From Thalassobacillus pellis (GTDB taxonomy: Bacteria; Bacillota; Bacilli; Bacillales; Halobacillaceae), in NCBI RefSeq assembly GCF_016908295.1, contig NZ_JAFBDO010000002.1:806001-870000 (forward strand): 64,000 bases of DNA, written 5' to 3'. The position numbers and the translations under genes are program-made. Each line of letters opens with the position of its first letter. The first letter of the stretch is position 1. Below, one piece after another: positions 23,174-32,917 of the stretch. The notes beneath the pieces were generated by a model, which had not been told where the DNA came from, searched no databases, and saw only the letters and a program-made list of their open reading frames with translations.

Positions 23174-24367
23174 TTACTTCACAGTCAGGGAATCAGCATG
23201 GCTTTTATAAACAACATCACCTTCAACCATCGTCCACACAACCTGGAAATTTTCATCTAATAGCACTAAATCAGCATCGCATCCAGCAGCAACCCTGCCT
23301 TTTTCCGTCATTCCGAGAATATCTGCCGGAGTCTGTGTCGCCATTTGGATAGCATCATGCAGCGGAATACCCGCGTCGACTGCATTTTTCAGCGCTTCAT
23401 TCATTGTCACGGTGCTTGAAGCTAGCGTTCCATCGGCTAATGTCGCTACTCCGTTCTTGACCTGAACCTGATGGCCGCCGAACGTGTAAGTGCCGTCCCC
23501 AAGCCCCATCGCCTGGAGAGCATCTGTGATCAACACCGTCTTATCTGCTCCTTTTTCGCGGTGGATCAATCGGACCATCGCCGGATGAAGATGGATATTG
23601 TCAACAATTGCCTGTACGCTTACCTTTTCTTGTTCAAAAGCGGCCATGACAAGTCCTGGATCACGATGATGCATCGGCCTCATTCCATTACAGCAATGGG
23701 TCACATGGGTGGCCCCTTCGTGGAAAGCTTCTAACGCCTGTTCATAGGTAGCGTCAGAATGAGCTATTGCCGGGATAATCTCCCTTGTTTTCAGAAAATG
23801 AATCATCTCTATACCACCTGGAAGTTCTGGCGCTAGCGTCACCATTCGGATCAGCCCTTCCGCTTCGTTAAGAATCGTTTCCATTTCTTCTAAATCCGGA
23901 TGACGGAGGTGCCCTTCCTTCTGCATCCCTTTTCGTTTCACATTTAAATACGGCCCTTCAATATGCATCCCCGCAATGCGTGCGCCTGGTTCTCTTCCTT
24001 GTGAGTGCTTAACTTTGTTAACCATCGTAAGCAAGTCCTGTAACGAGGAAGACACGGAGGTCGCAAGAAAGGATGTACACCCCGTCCGGGCGCACGCTTT
24101 CGAAACGGCACCTACGCTTTCAGTTTTCCCATCCATCATGTCGTATCCATCTGCACCATGGATATGGACATCGATCATTCCTGGAATCAGCAACTGGCCA
24201 TTTCCGTCGATTTTGCTGTCCACGCTTGGCCACTGTGACATTTCTTCCCTTGGCTGCACACTTATAATACGCTTATTATGTATGGAAACGAGTGCATCCT
24301 TAGGCACATCACCAAAGAACACTTTTACATTATGTATGATTGTTGATGACAACAGTATAAACCCCAT
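23174..24367 (-). CDS. nagA: N-acetylglucosamine-6-phosphate deacetylase
   Basis: An amidohydrolase-superfamily enzyme (about 397 aa) that removes acetate from GlcNAc-6-P during amino-sugar and cell-wall recycling. Motifs are GMIDVHIHGADGYD near 63-76, GMHIEGPYLN near 134, HSDATYEQALEAFHEGATHVTHCCNGM near 212-238, the catalytic aspartate in LITDALQAMGLGDG near 284 and a final DADLVLLDE. Start is uncertain: ATG at 24367 lacks an SD, while a TTG at 24352 has GGGG at 8 nt. No nagB or NagR-type regulator is adjacent, which is unusual for bacilli. Confidence 0.92.
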   Translation of the reverse strand: MGFILLSSTIIHNVKVFFGDVPKDALVSIHNKRIISVQPREEMSQWPSVDSKIDGNGQLLIPGMIDVHIHGADGYDMMDGKTESVGAVSKACARTGCTSFLATSVSSSLQDLLTMVNKVKHSQGREPGARIAGMHIEGPYLNVKRKGMQKEGHLRHPDLEEMETILNEAEGLIRMVTLAPELPGGIEMIHFLKTREIIPAIAHSDATYEQALEAFHEGATHVTHCCNGMRPMHHRDPGLVMAAFEQEKVSVQAIVDNIHLHPAMVRLIHREKGADKTVLITDALQAMGLGDGTYTFGGHQVQVKNGVATLADGTLASSTVTMNEALKNAVDAGIPLHDAIQMATQTPADILGMTEKGRVAAGCDADLVLLDENFQVVWTMVEGDVVYKSHADSLTVK

Positions 24368-24637
24368 TTCTATTAACACTATTTATGGATAACATTTTCG
24401 ATAAAGTTTTATATTTTCCTGCAAATTTTCACTTTCACATGAAAACGCACCCGAATTTCCCCTTAAATTGTTAATTCACCCGAAAGAAAGTGTCTATTAA
24501 CCACTAATTTTCGCAAAGGGGTATTAAATAGACTACATTCTTGTTACGCTGATTATAGTCGCATTATTATAAGATAGTAAATTGCTTCGGTAAGAGTTAT
24601 CTTATAAATTTAAAATGTGACACTGAGGCTATATTTA

Positions 24638-24868
24638 ATGAAATTCAGAGTCGTAAGTAATATGGAAAAAGGGTGTCAGGTGGTTTTCTGTTCTAACAAC
24701 CAGGAACGCATCTTCTCGACTCGTCAAAAAGCCCAACAGTTTCTCCAGCACATTAAATCGACAAATCTATTTCCCGATAACTATACTCTACAAATCGAAT
24801 CCATTACATCTATAAACAAACAAATTTTTGCAGGTAAAGTAGAAAAGAACCCTAGGGCGCATGCCTAG
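24638..24868 (+). CDS. Small hypothetical protein
   Basis: A 76-aa ORF (start MKFRVVSNMEKGCQVVF) with GAGG 9 nt before the ATG and a strong terminator whose stem contains its stop codon. Composition is normal, with no hydrophobic segment. FSTRQKAQQFLQHIKSTNLFPDNYTLQIESI reads like a small alpha/beta unit. I do not recognise the family. Well-placed signals at both ends make a real gene likely. Confidence 0.55.
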   Translation: MKFRVVSNMEKGCQVVFCSNNQERIFSTRQKAQQFLQHIKSTNLFPDNYTLQIESITSINKQIFAGKVEKNPRAHA

Positions 24869-24879
24869 GGTTTTTTTTC
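24849..24879 (+). terminator. Terminator of the small hypothetical gene
   Basis: CCCTAGG-gcgcatg-CCTAGGG followed by eight Ts. Confidence 0.9.
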
Positions 24880-24955
24880 TATCTTATTTTAATTTCAGTT
24901 AGCATGATATCAATTCAATACGCTCTTTTATTATAAACGCCTAACATAAATCACT

Positions 24956-24984
24956 TTGACAAAGCCAAGCAAATACGGTAAATT
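24956..24984 (+). promoter_or_regulatory. Sigma-A promoter of guaC
   Basis: TTGACA at 24956, 17 nt, TAAATT at 24979. Confidence 0.65.
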
Positions 24985-24985
24985 A

Positions 24986-25030
24986 CCTATGTACGAACAT
25001 TAATATTTAAACCTAATAAATCATTCGTAT
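24986..25030 (+). promoter_or_regulatory. Operator region of guaC (PurBox-like pair)
   Basis: ATGTACGAACAT (24989-25000) and, 26 nt after its CGAA, an inverted TTCG (25024) within ATTCGTATTTA. Two inverted CGAA boxes at this distance fit a PurR operator. The first box is also identical over 15 bp (CCTATGTACGAACAT) to a box upstream of the abfA-araPQN operon, so an AraR-like protein cannot be excluded. Confidence 0.45.
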
Positions 25031-25045
25031 TTAGGAGTGTAAAAC

Positions 25046-26029
25046 ATGGATAATGTGTTTGATTATGAAGATATTCAACTGATTCCTGCAAAATGTGTCG
25101 TTAACAGTCGGTCAGAATGCGATACCAAAGTCAAGCTTGGAGGGTATACCTTTAAGCTTCCTGTCGTCCCGGCCAACATGCAGACGATCATTGATGAAAA
25201 TATCGCTACCTCCCTGGCTGAAAAAGGTTATTTCTATATCATGCATCGATTCGAGCCAGAAACACGAGCTGCCTTTATTAAAAAAATGCATGAGCGTGGT
25301 TTCATCGCTTCGATCAGTGTCGGGGTCAAGCCTGAAGAATATGATTTCGTGCGTCAGCTGGCAGATGAGAACCTGACTCCCGAATTCATTACGATCGACA
25401 TTGCCCACGGCCATTCGAATTCTGTCATCGAAATGATCCGCTACATCAAAGAAAACTTGCCGGACAGCTTCGTCATCGCCGGTAATGTCGGTACACCGGA
25501 AGCCGTTCGGGAGCTGGAGCATGCCGGCGCTGACGCAACGAAAGTCGGCATCGGGCCAGGCAAGGTATGCATCACCAAAATCAAAACTGGTTTTGGAACC
25601 GGCGGCTGGCAGCTGGCTGCCCTGCGCTGGTGCGCGAAAGCAGCAACCAAACCGATTATTGCAGATGGCGGAATCCGTACCCACGGCGATATCGCAAAAT
25701 CCATCCGCTTCGGTGCAACCATGGTCATGATCGGCTCTCTATTTGCCGGCCATGAGGAATCTCCAGGGGAAACCGTTGAGAAAGATGGCAAACTTTATAA
25801 AGAATACTTTGGCTCAGCCTCTGAATTCCAAAAAGGGGAAAAGAAAAACGTCGAAGGCAAGAGAATGTACGTGGAGCACAAAGGCTCCCTGGATGAAACC
25901 CTGCTCGAAATGGAACAGGATCTCCAGTCAGCCATTTCCTATGCAGGCGGAAATAAGCTCGACGCCATCCGGACTGTCGATTATGTCGTAGTAAAGAATT
26001 CCATTTTCAATGGTGATAAAGTTTATTAA
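25046..26029 (+). CDS. guaC: GMP reductase
   Basis: An NADPH-dependent enzyme (327 aa) converting GMP to IMP for purine salvage. It is an IMPDH-family TIM barrel without CBS domains. Motifs are [20 protein letters not shown] at the start, [12 protein letters not shown] near 37, the active-site loop [20 protein letters not shown] near 167-186 and [20 protein letters not shown] near 203-222. The ATG follows TTAGGAGTG. It is a single gene with its own promoter and terminator. Confidence 0.95.
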   Translation: MDNVFDYEDIQLIPAKCVVNSRSECDTKVKLGGYTFKLPVVPANMQTIIDENIATSLAEKGYFYIMHRFEPETRAAFIKKMHERGFIASISVGVKPEEYDFVRQLADENLTPEFITIDIAHGHSNSVIEMIRYIKENLPDSFVIAGNVGTPEAVRELEHAGADATKVGIGPGKVCITKIKTGFGTGGWQLAALRWCAKAATKPIIADGGIRTHGDIAKSIRFGATMVMIGSLFAGHEESPGETVEKDGKLYKEYFGSASEFQKGEKKNVEGKRMYVEHKGSLDETLLEMEQDLQSAISYAGGNKLDAIRTVDYVVVKNSIFNGDKVY

Positions 26030-26034
26030 ACAGG

Positions 26035-26075
26035 AACACAGAAACCTTCCAACCGGAGAGTTTCTGTGTTTTTTG
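26035..26075 (+). terminator. Terminator of guaC
   Basis: AACACAGAAAC pairs with GTTTCTGTGTT followed by TTTTG. Confidence 0.88.
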
Positions 26076-26123
26076 ATTTCAGCAGCCTCGCCTCTATTAG
26101 ATATTATAAATTCTTCGCTTAAA

Positions 26124-27326
26124 TCAATGGAATACCCCTGTTGCATAATACATTTCAATAGGAGACACATCATTGTTATTTAATAGCTTCAGACCGGTAT
26201 ATCGTTCGCGGAGTGTATGCGCCTCATAGAGAGATTTGGTCAGCAGCTCATCTGATATACCCAGCTCTTTAGCTGTTACAGGGCCATTAACCGACCGAAG
26301 CCACTTCTGCAGCTGTTCTTGTTCAGGCAATGTTGCATAAATATTCCGCACCTGCTCCCAATGTTCCATTTCCGTCAAACCATGTTTCCCATCAGCCATT
26401 TGCCGGTAAATAGACGACATGATTATCGTAGCTACGCCAACTTTCGCTCCGTGGAGCAAAGCAGCCTTACCTCGGCGAAGATACTCCATTTCCCAGTAAT
26501 GGGAAAGATGGTGTTCTGCTCCGGAAGCAGGTTTCGAGTGGCCGAGCATTACCATCACAATTCCAGAGGTTATTAAGGCTTCCATCAAAATTTTAATGCC
26601 GTTCAGATCAGAACGACTGATTGCTTCTATATTTTCCACACAGCCTTCTAAGGCCTCTTTTGTGACTTCAGCAGCGTGTGAACAGTAAGGTTCGTTCCCG
26701 AGCAAATTGGATATTTTCCAATCTGCAAGCGAAGTAAATTTTCCAAGCATATCCCCCAGTCCCGCTGCTGTCATACTCTGTTGAGCTTGAAGGAGGACAT
26801 CAAGATCGGCAAAAACAGCTATGGGACATACTGTCTGAATCGTTTGCTTAAACCCTCTTATGATTAACGGGGCACCGGCAGAAGTAAAACCATCGACGGA
26901 AGCGGCTGTTGGTACGGAAATCATCGGCAGCTTACGCTGATAGCAGACAAACCTGGTGATGTCATGGAGCGTCCCTGCTCCTACTGCAAGGATGGCGTCT
27001 GTTTCCTCCGGAGTTTCTAATAATACCTGGACCAAAGACCTCTCATCCGCTGCAACTTCTCCCCGATCATTCGGCTTCACGCAGCAGACATATGTGTTGA
27101 ATCCAGCTTCTTCGAGCAGATTGTTCACGTGTTTCCCCGCTGCAAGATACGTGTTGGCATCACATACCACCGTTATCGCCCGATAGTTTTTTGCTTCAAG
27201 ATAGCCAGGGACTAGTTCCAGTACGTTCTGATCAAGTTCAATGACTTCGATCGGTATATCTTTATGCTGGTGGCCGCAGTGACAATTTTTCATTTTTTCC
27301 CTGATGGAGGCCAGTAAATGATTCAC
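26124..27326 (-). CDS. araM: sn-Glycerol-1-phosphate dehydrogenase (AraM)
   Basis: A 400-aa enzyme of the iron-alcohol-dehydrogenase fold that reduces dihydroxyacetone phosphate to glycerol-1-phosphate (EgsA/AraM). Features are GAGTLHDITRFV near 117-128 (nucleotide loop), PTAASVDGFTSAGAPLI near 139-155, then metal ligands in the GLGDMLGKFTSLADW and GHSKPASGAEHHLSHYWE blocks. A Cys/His-rich start (NCHCGHQHKD) is present. In B. subtilis araM sits within the ara operon; here it is the last gene after a GH43 gene, 3 nt apart, so it belongs to the arabinose island. The ATG follows AAAGGAGAGG at a distance. Confidence 0.9.
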   Translation of the reverse strand: MNHLLASIREKMKNCHCGHQHKDIPIEVIELDQNVLELVPGYLEAKNYRAITVVCDANTYLAAGKHVNNLLEEAGFNTYVCCVKPNDRGEVAADERSLVQVLLETPEETDAILAVGAGTLHDITRFVCYQRKLPMISVPTAASVDGFTSAGAPLIIRGFKQTIQTVCPIAVFADLDVLLQAQQSMTAAGLGDMLGKFTSLADWKISNLLGNEPYCSHAAEVTKEALEGCVENIEAISRSDLNGIKILMEALITSGIVMVMLGHSKPASGAEHHLSHYWEMEYLRRGKAALLHGAKVGVATIIMSSIYRQMADGKHGLTEMEHWEQVRNIYATLPEQEQLQKWLRSVNGPVTAKELGISDELLTKSLYEAHTLRERYTGLKLLNNNDVSPIEMYYATGVFH

Positions 27327-27329
27327 CCG

Positions 27330-28313
27330 TCACCTCTCCTTTCCTTCTGTATGGAACATTTTCCTGCTATCAGGAACAGGAGCTCCGAAGTCTGGAAAAC
27401 CTGCTTCATCCCAGCCAAACACTTGCGCTCTCGTATGCCTGTTAGGGTCATATAAAGGATCTTCATCGATTTCTTTATAATTTCTCGCATGATAAATAAG
27501 CACATCCTGCTTACCGTCTTCTGAAATAGTAAAGCTGTTGTGGCCGGGGCCGTACTGGCCCGCCGCCTCATCCGTCCGAAAAACAGGATCAGGATGTTTC
27601 ACCCATGCTCCCGGGTCTAACAGGTGATTATCTTCCGATGTATGTAACAACCCCATGCAATAATTATGGTCGGTAGCACTGGCAGAATAAGTGATGAATA
27701 TTCTTCCATTCCGTTTAATGACAGCTGGACCCTCATTCACCAGAAATCCGATTTTCTCCCATTCGTATGCCGGGGCGGCGATCATCACCTGCTCGCCTGT
27801 CAGTGTCCATGGATTTGCCATAGCCGACAGATACAAATTAGAATTTCCTGGGATATCCGGGTCTTTTTGCGGCCACACCAGGTATCTCGTGCCATTATGT
27901 TCAAAAGTTGTCGCATCCAATGCGAAAGATTCCCACTTGGTTCTGATCTGCCCTTTTTCCTCCCAATCGCCTTCTAAAGGATTTTCAGAAGTGTTTTCAA
28001 GCACATACATCCGGTGGTCAAATAATCCATCTTTCGTTTCAGTAGTTCTTGCTGCAGCAAAATAGATATACCACTTCCCCCCGATATAATGAATTTCCGG
28101 CGCCCAGATGTTAGCGCTTAGGGGGCCGGCATATTTTCTCCAAGCGGTGATAGGAGTTGCTTCCCTGAGCCCTTCAATCGTCTTTGACCTTCGTAGTTCA
28201 ATCAGGTCATAGGCCGGTACAGATGCTGTAAAATAATAATATCCATCCGTATGCTTATATACCCAGGGGTCTGCCCGCTGCTCTACAATTGGATTATTAT
28301 ACTGATTAATCAT
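27330..28313 (-). CDS. Intracellular GH43 arabinosidase
   Basis: A five-bladed beta-propeller glycosidase (327 aa) of family GH43 with no signal peptide, so it acts on imported arabino-oligosaccharides. The general base is in EQRADPWVY (about D15), the pKa-modulating Asp in FALDATTFEHNG near 132-143 and the general acid Glu in LVNEGPAVIKRNGR near 193. APEIHYIGGKWYIYFAAA near 71-88 is a typical blade. It precedes araM in a two-gene operon and follows the araR terminator. The ATG has GGGAGG at 7 nt. Whether it is an alpha-L-arabinofuranosidase or also attacks xylo-oligomers cannot be decided. Confidence 0.88.
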   Translation of the reverse strand: MINQYNNPIVEQRADPWVYKHTDGYYYFTASVPAYDLIELRRSKTIEGLREATPITAWRKYAGPLSANIWAPEIHYIGGKWYIYFAAARTTETKDGLFDHRMYVLENTSENPLEGDWEEKGQIRTKWESFALDATTFEHNGTRYLVWPQKDPDIPGNSNLYLSAMANPWTLTGEQVMIAAPAYEWEKIGFLVNEGPAVIKRNGRIFITYSASATDHNYCMGLLHTSEDNHLLDPGAWVKHPDPVFRTDEAAGQYGPGHNSFTISEDGKQDVLIYHARNYKEIDEDPLYDPNRHTRAQVFGWDEAGFPDFGAPVPDSRKMFHTEGKER

Positions 28314-28421
28314 GGTTATCCTCCCTTTAAAAATATTACTTTTTCATATTTTGGAGAATCCGTACAACAGGAGACTGGAAACGCAGCTTAGCGGTCCATT
28401 AGAGAGGACGATAAAGGTGCG

Positions 28422-28462
28422 AAAAAACTTAGCAAAGGCTTCCACTCAAACCTTTGCTTTTC
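28422..28462 (-). terminator. Terminator overlapping the araR stop
   Basis: On the minus strand AGCAAAGG pairs with CCTTTGCT over a 12-nt loop, followed by AAGTTTTTT. Confidence 0.8.
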
Positions 28463-29585
28463 CAATCATTTTTTCCTGTGTGACGATTTCTTTGGTAGAT
28501 TGATTGATGACAACCTCCGGCTCATAGATGACTGATTCACTTTTCGCCCAATTGTTTTTAGGAGATAGAGGCCTCCCATCAATCAAATTCACGATCATCT
28601 TCGCTGCATCTTCTCCCATCGCATACTTTGGATGGGTTACCGTAGTTAATTTCACCTCGGAAACCTGTGTTAAAAAGGAATCATCAAAACCAATTACGGA
28701 AATGTCATTTGGGACGTGTAAGTTCTTTTGACGAAACACGTCCAGCAGTCTGATCGCCAGCTCATCATTGTAACAAACAACTGCGCTGAAAGTCCGATGG
28801 AAAGAAATGATGCTTTCTAATTTTTTCACAGGGGTGCTCGCTTTTTCCTCAGAATCATAGGTAATAATGAAATTAGGATCAACTGGAATTCCATAATTCC
28901 GATGGGCTTTGATATACCCTTTCATACGTTTGACACCTTGCACATCATCGGTCTTAAAGAAGCCCAGAATTTGCTGGTGACCGTGTTCAATCAGATGCTC
29001 TGTTTGCAGATAACCGCCTTTTTCATCATCTACAATCAAGCTTGGAGGTTCCAGCTCATTATAGAAGGCGTTTATCATAATGTAAGGAATGTTCAAACGT
29101 TCCAGATTAAAGTAGTATTTCAAATTGGGATTGGAAAAAGCACTTTTCGTAGGTTCAATAATGACCCCATCCACCTTCTGAGTCAGAATATTTTCCAGAA
29201 TTCTCCTTTCACTTTCCACACTATTATTAGTGCTGTAAACACTTACCTGGTAATCGTGCTGGCTTAAATAATATTCCGCCCCGCGGATGATCGACGGAAA
29301 AATGTAGTCAGAAAGATACGTCGTGATAATCGCGATTTTTTTCTCGTGGTTACGAAGGGAGCTGTGAACCTTGGTACGTTCCGCACAAAAAGTACCTGCC
29401 CCTTGCTCCCGGTATAACCATCCTTCTTCCACTAAGCTGCCAATCGCAAGACGGATGGTATGCCGGCTTACGCCAAAAATTTTCATTAATTCGTTTTCTG
29501 AACTGATTTTCTGATGTGGGGTATAAGTACCATTTACTATTTTCGATTTTAGTGTCTGTTTTACCCTATTATATTTCGTTTGCAA
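28446..29585 (-). CDS. araR: Arabinose repressor AraR (copy 1)
   Basis: A 379-aa repressor with an N-terminal GntR winged helix (SSENELMKIFGVSRHTIRLAIGSLVEEGWLYREQGAGTF, about 28-66) and a LacI/GalR-type effector domain (IITTYLSDYIFPSIIRGAEYYLS near 86, then FDGVI-like DGVIIEPTKSAF near 140). This chimeric layout is specific to AraR. It releases DNA when L-arabinose binds. The start is TTG at 29585, supported by alignment with the paralog at 41420, which has ATG at the same residue. It lies between araA and the GH43-araM pair, with terminators on both sides, so it is its own unit. It is strongly similar to the second AraR over nearly the full length. Confidence 0.93.
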   Translation of the reverse strand: MQTKYNRVKQTLKSKIVNGTYTPHQKISSENELMKIFGVSRHTIRLAIGSLVEEGWLYREQGAGTFCAERTKVHSSLRNHEKKIAIITTYLSDYIFPSIIRGAEYYLSQHDYQVSVYSTNNSVESERRILENILTQKVDGVIIEPTKSAFSNPNLKYYFNLERLNIPYIMINAFYNELEPPSLIVDDEKGGYLQTEHLIEHGHQQILGFFKTDDVQGVKRMKGYIKAHRNYGIPVDPNFIITYDSEEKASTPVKKLESIISFHRTFSAVVCYNDELAIRLLDVFRQKNLHVPNDISVIGFDDSFLTQVSEVKLTTVTHPKYAMGEDAAKMIVNLIDGRPLSPKNNWAKSESVIYEPEVVINQSTKEIVTQEKMIGKAKV

Positions 29586-29636
29586 TCAATCAACCCGCTT
29601 CCCGGTTTTAATAGACATATCAGCAAATAGAAAGCT

Positions 29637-29673
29637 AGGTTATCCCTGGACCTTTCAGTCTTAAGGGATAACC
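29637..29673 (-). terminator. Terminator of the araDBA operon
   Basis: AGGTTATCCC (29637) and GGGATAACCT (29664) form a perfect 10-bp stem just after the araA stop. Confidence 0.82.
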
Positions 29674-29681
29674 TCTGAGAG

Positions 29682-31175
29682 CTAACTATTTAATTTAAAT
29701 GCAATATCATTCCATTTCAGCTCATTTTGGAAGGGAATGCTTTTTGTTTCCTCATTGATCATCACACATTCGATACCTGCCATGACAGACCAGTCATATA
29801 ACTGCTCTGGCGTGACCTGGAAGGAGAAAACGGTATGGTGAGCGCCTCCCGCATGGATCCATGCTTCCGCAGATTCGCTTAAAGAAGGCTTCGGTTTCCA
29901 TAAAACTTTTGCTACGGGTAAATTCGGCATCTCAACAGATGGTTTTACCGCCTCTACTTCATTGATCACAAGCCGGAAACGATCGCCTAAATCTACCAGA
30001 CTTGCATTGATAGCCTCCCCTTCATCACCATCAAAAACCATCCTCGCCGGATCTTCCTTCCCCCCCATAGACAACGGATGAACTTTAATTTCAGGTCGTG
30101 TCGCCGCAACGGTAGGACAGATTTCCAGCATATGGGACCCGAGAACAAGTTCATTTTCCGGATCCAAGTGGTAGGTGTAATCCTCCATGAAAGAAGTCCT
30201 TCGATTTCTGGCCATTATTTTTACCATGCGCAGCAAGGCAGCTGTCTTCCAATCGCCCTCCCCGCCAAAGCCATATCCTTGCTCCATCAGCCTTTGGACA
30301 GCCAGCCCTGGCAATTGTGTCATGCCGTGCAGGTCCTCAAAGGTGGTGGTAAATGCAGAAAAGTTCCCTTCCGTTAAAAAATCTTTCATCCCTAATTCAA
30401 TCCTGGCCTGATTTTGGATGGAGCGACGAATTTCCGGTGTACGATGGGCTTCATCACTTATCGTGTAATGGTCGTTGTACTCTTCATAAAGGCGGCTGAC
30501 TTCACCATCGGAAACTGCCTCTATATGTTCTACAAGATCCCCTACCCCATATCCATAGACAGACCAGCCAAACTTTATTTGTGCTTCAACTTTATCGCCT
30601 TCCGTAACAGCAACATCCCGCATATTGTCGCCAAAACGGGCAACTTTTAAATTTTTTCCGCTTGTGAAAGCTGCTGCTGTATCCATCCAATTAGAAATCT
30701 TAGTGTTGACTGTAGGATCCTGCCAATGGCCAACCACGACTTTTCGGGCTATATTCATTCTCGCTCCAATAAATCCGTATTCACGGTCTCCGTGAGCCGA
30801 TTGGTTTAAATTCATAAAATCCATGTCGATGCTTTCCCATGGGATGTCACGGTTGAATTGTGTATGAAGATGAAGGAGAGGTTTTTTATTTTCCGAAAGC
30901 CCGGGAATCCACATTTTTGCCGGAGAAAAGGTATGCATCCAGGTAATGATGCCAGCGCAATGTTCATTGGAATTAGCTTCGATGCATAACCTTCTTATGG
31001 CATCTGAAGTTGTCAAAACTGGTTTTAATACGACCTTAAACGGGAGGTCCTCCTGTTCCTTCCATGTTTCTACAATTTCCCGCGAATGCTCCTCCACTTG
31101 CCGGATTGCCTCATCTCCATATAAATGCTGGCTTCCTGTCACAAACCAAAATTCAAAATCCTGCGTTTTTAACAT
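29682..31175 (-). CDS. araA: L-arabinose isomerase
   Basis: A manganese-dependent isomerase (497 aa) converting L-arabinose to L-ribulose. The sequence follows the AraA family throughout: FWFVTGSQHLYGDEAIRQVEEH at 8-29, GIITWMHTFSPAKMWI near 76-91, PLLHLHTQFNRDIPWESIDMDFMNLNQSAHGDREYGFI near 99-136, and the metal-binding region GYGFGGEGDWKTAALLR near 296. The C-terminal GGAHHTVFSFQV block is intact. It is the last gene of the minus-strand araD-araB-araA unit, 29 nt after araB. The ATG follows GGGGGAAC. Confidence 0.97.
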   Translation of the reverse strand: MLKTQDFEFWFVTGSQHLYGDEAIRQVEEHSREIVETWKEQEDLPFKVVLKPVLTTSDAIRRLCIEANSNEHCAGIITWMHTFSPAKMWIPGLSENKKPLLHLHTQFNRDIPWESIDMDFMNLNQSAHGDREYGFIGARMNIARKVVVGHWQDPTVNTKISNWMDTAAAFTSGKNLKVARFGDNMRDVAVTEGDKVEAQIKFGWSVYGYGVGDLVEHIEAVSDGEVSRLYEEYNDHYTISDEAHRTPEIRRSIQNQARIELGMKDFLTEGNFSAFTTTFEDLHGMTQLPGLAVQRLMEQGYGFGGEGDWKTAALLRMVKIMARNRRTSFMEDYTYHLDPENELVLGSHMLEICPTVAATRPEIKVHPLSMGGKEDPARMVFDGDEGEAINASLVDLGDRFRLVINEVEAVKPSVEMPNLPVAKVLWKPKPSLSESAEAWIHAGGAHHTVFSFQVTPEQLYDWSVMAGIECVMINEETKSIPFQNELKWNDIAFKLNS

Positions 31176-31204
31176 GCAATGTTCCCCCTATCCCTAAATA
31201 ATGA

Positions 31205-32896
31205 TTAATAAAGGCTTGTAAAGACTTCTTGTTTATTTTCCTTTATCGTCTTCAGCCGTTTCATTACATCGTTCTCTCCTCGGCCGAAGTAGTCATGTAA
31301 CTTCGTATATTCTTGATAGAGTTTGTCATAGATTGCCACGTTTTCCTGAATAGGTCTGTACGTTTCTTCTCTTACATGCCCCATCTGCTTTGCCGCTGCT
31401 GTAATCGAATCGTACCCGCCTTTTTCACTACCTGCGGCAACGGCTCCGAACATAGCTGCCCCAAGAGCAGGAGTTTGCTTGGAAGCTGCTACTTTGATTT
31501 CACGGTTTGTTACATCGGCATAGATTTGCATAAGCAGTTTATTTTTTTGCGGCAATCCTCCACATGCGTATAATTCATCGACGGAAACACCGTTTTGATG
31601 AAAGGATTCTACGATTTTCCTGGTGCCAAAAGCAGTCGCTTCCAGCAACGCACGATAAACTTCTTCCGGCTTAGTCTGCAGAGTATACCCCAACATCATG
31701 CCGGCCAGGTCCGTATCGACCAGGACAGAACGATTCCCGTTCCACCAATCCAATGCGAGCAACCCTGACTCTCCCGGCCTTAGGGCTGTCGCTTTTCTTT
31801 CCAGCCATTCATGGATATGTAATCCCTCTCTGTCTGCCTCCTCTTTCACATAGGCAGGGACAGAACGATCGACGAACCAGGCAAAGATATCTCCCACGGC
31901 TGATTGTCCTGCTTCATAACCAAGGTAGCCAGGGATGATACCGTCCTCAACCACTCCGCACATTCCTTCTACTGTTTTTTCTTCTGTTCCTAACAGCATG
32001 TGGCAGATCGACGTCCCCATTGCCATCACCAACTTTCCTGGTGTCACCACGCCCACTCCAGGAACTGCAGCATGGGCATCAACATTTCCTACAGCAACGG
32101 CAATTCCCGGATTCAAGCCCATAAGCCCAGCCATTTTTTCTGTAAGCTCCCCGGCTTTAGTTCCAATGGGAGCGATCTCTCCCCGAAGCTTGGTATCTGT
32201 CAGGTTTTCGAGTCTCGGATCAAGTGCTTTGAAAAATTCCCTGGAAGGATATCCGTTCGTTTTATGCCATAAGGCCTTATATCCCGCGGTACAGCTGTTT
32301 TTTCTCACATTACCGGTCATTTGCATGACGACCCAGTCTGTTGCTTCCAGAAATTGATCGGTCCTTTCATAGATTTCCGAGTCTTCGTTTAATACCTGCC
32401 ATATTTTTGCGATCATCCATTCAGACGAAATTTTGCCCCCGTACCTCGCAAGAAAATCCTCCCCTCTCTTTTCGGCAATTTCATTTAATAGATTTGCCTC
32501 CTTCTGAGCGGCATGATGCTTCCACAATTTCAGCCAGCTATGGGGCCGTTCCTTTAACTCTTCTTTTAAACAAAGCGGGGTTCCGGTTTCATCCACTGGA
32601 AGCATTGTACAGGCGGTAAAATCAATACCAATACCGATGACATCCTCTTTATGGACCCCCCCTTGTGCTAGCACTTCCGGCACCGAAACCTTCAATACTT
32701 CTATATAGTCCAGCGGGTGCTGCAATGCCCATTCGGCTCCTAATTCCACTTGCGATCCTGGCAGCTTTTCATCAATCACTCCGTGGCTATATTCAGTTAC
32801 ATGATCGGCAACCTCTGCCCCATCTGTTAGATCTATCAGTACAGCACGGCCGGATTCTGTTCCGTAATCGACTCCAATTGCATATTTTGTCGCCAT
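31205..32896 (-). CDS. araB: Ribulokinase
   Basis: A FGGY-family kinase (563 aa) that phosphorylates L-ribulose. Features are [19 protein letters not shown] at the start (phosphate-1), [16 protein letters not shown] near 87-102, [28 protein letters not shown] near 268-295, [13 protein letters not shown] near 376 and the FGGY-type adenosine motif [19 protein letters not shown] near 448. The start ATG follows AAAGGAGATAGG. It sits between araD and araA in the operon. Confidence 0.97.
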   Translation of the reverse strand: MATKYAIGVDYGTESGRAVLIDLTDGAEVADHVTEYSHGVIDEKLPGSQVELGAEWALQHPLDYIEVLKVSVPEVLAQGGVHKEDVIGIGIDFTACTMLPVDETGTPLCLKEELKERPHSWLKLWKHHAAQKEANLLNEIAEKRGEDFLARYGGKISSEWMIAKIWQVLNEDSEIYERTDQFLEATDWVVMQMTGNVRKNSCTAGYKALWHKTNGYPSREFFKALDPRLENLTDTKLRGEIAPIGTKAGELTEKMAGLMGLNPGIAVAVGNVDAHAAVPGVGVVTPGKLVMAMGTSICHMLLGTEEKTVEGMCGVVEDGIIPGYLGYEAGQSAVGDIFAWFVDRSVPAYVKEEADREGLHIHEWLERKATALRPGESGLLALDWWNGNRSVLVDTDLAGMMLGYTLQTKPEEVYRALLEATAFGTRKIVESFHQNGVSVDELYACGGLPQKNKLLMQIYADVTNREIKVAASKQTPALGAAMFGAVAAGSEKGGYDSITAAAKQMGHVREETYRPIQENVAIYDKLYQEYTKLHDYFGRGENDVMKRLKTIKENKQEVFTSLY

Positions 32897-32917
32897 TCAC
32901 CTATCTCCTTTCATTCT

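Noticed and set aside
24430-24450. cre-like TGAAAACGCACCCG upstream of nagA
   Set aside because: Three mismatches to the cre consensus, including the conserved right half, so not reported as a site.
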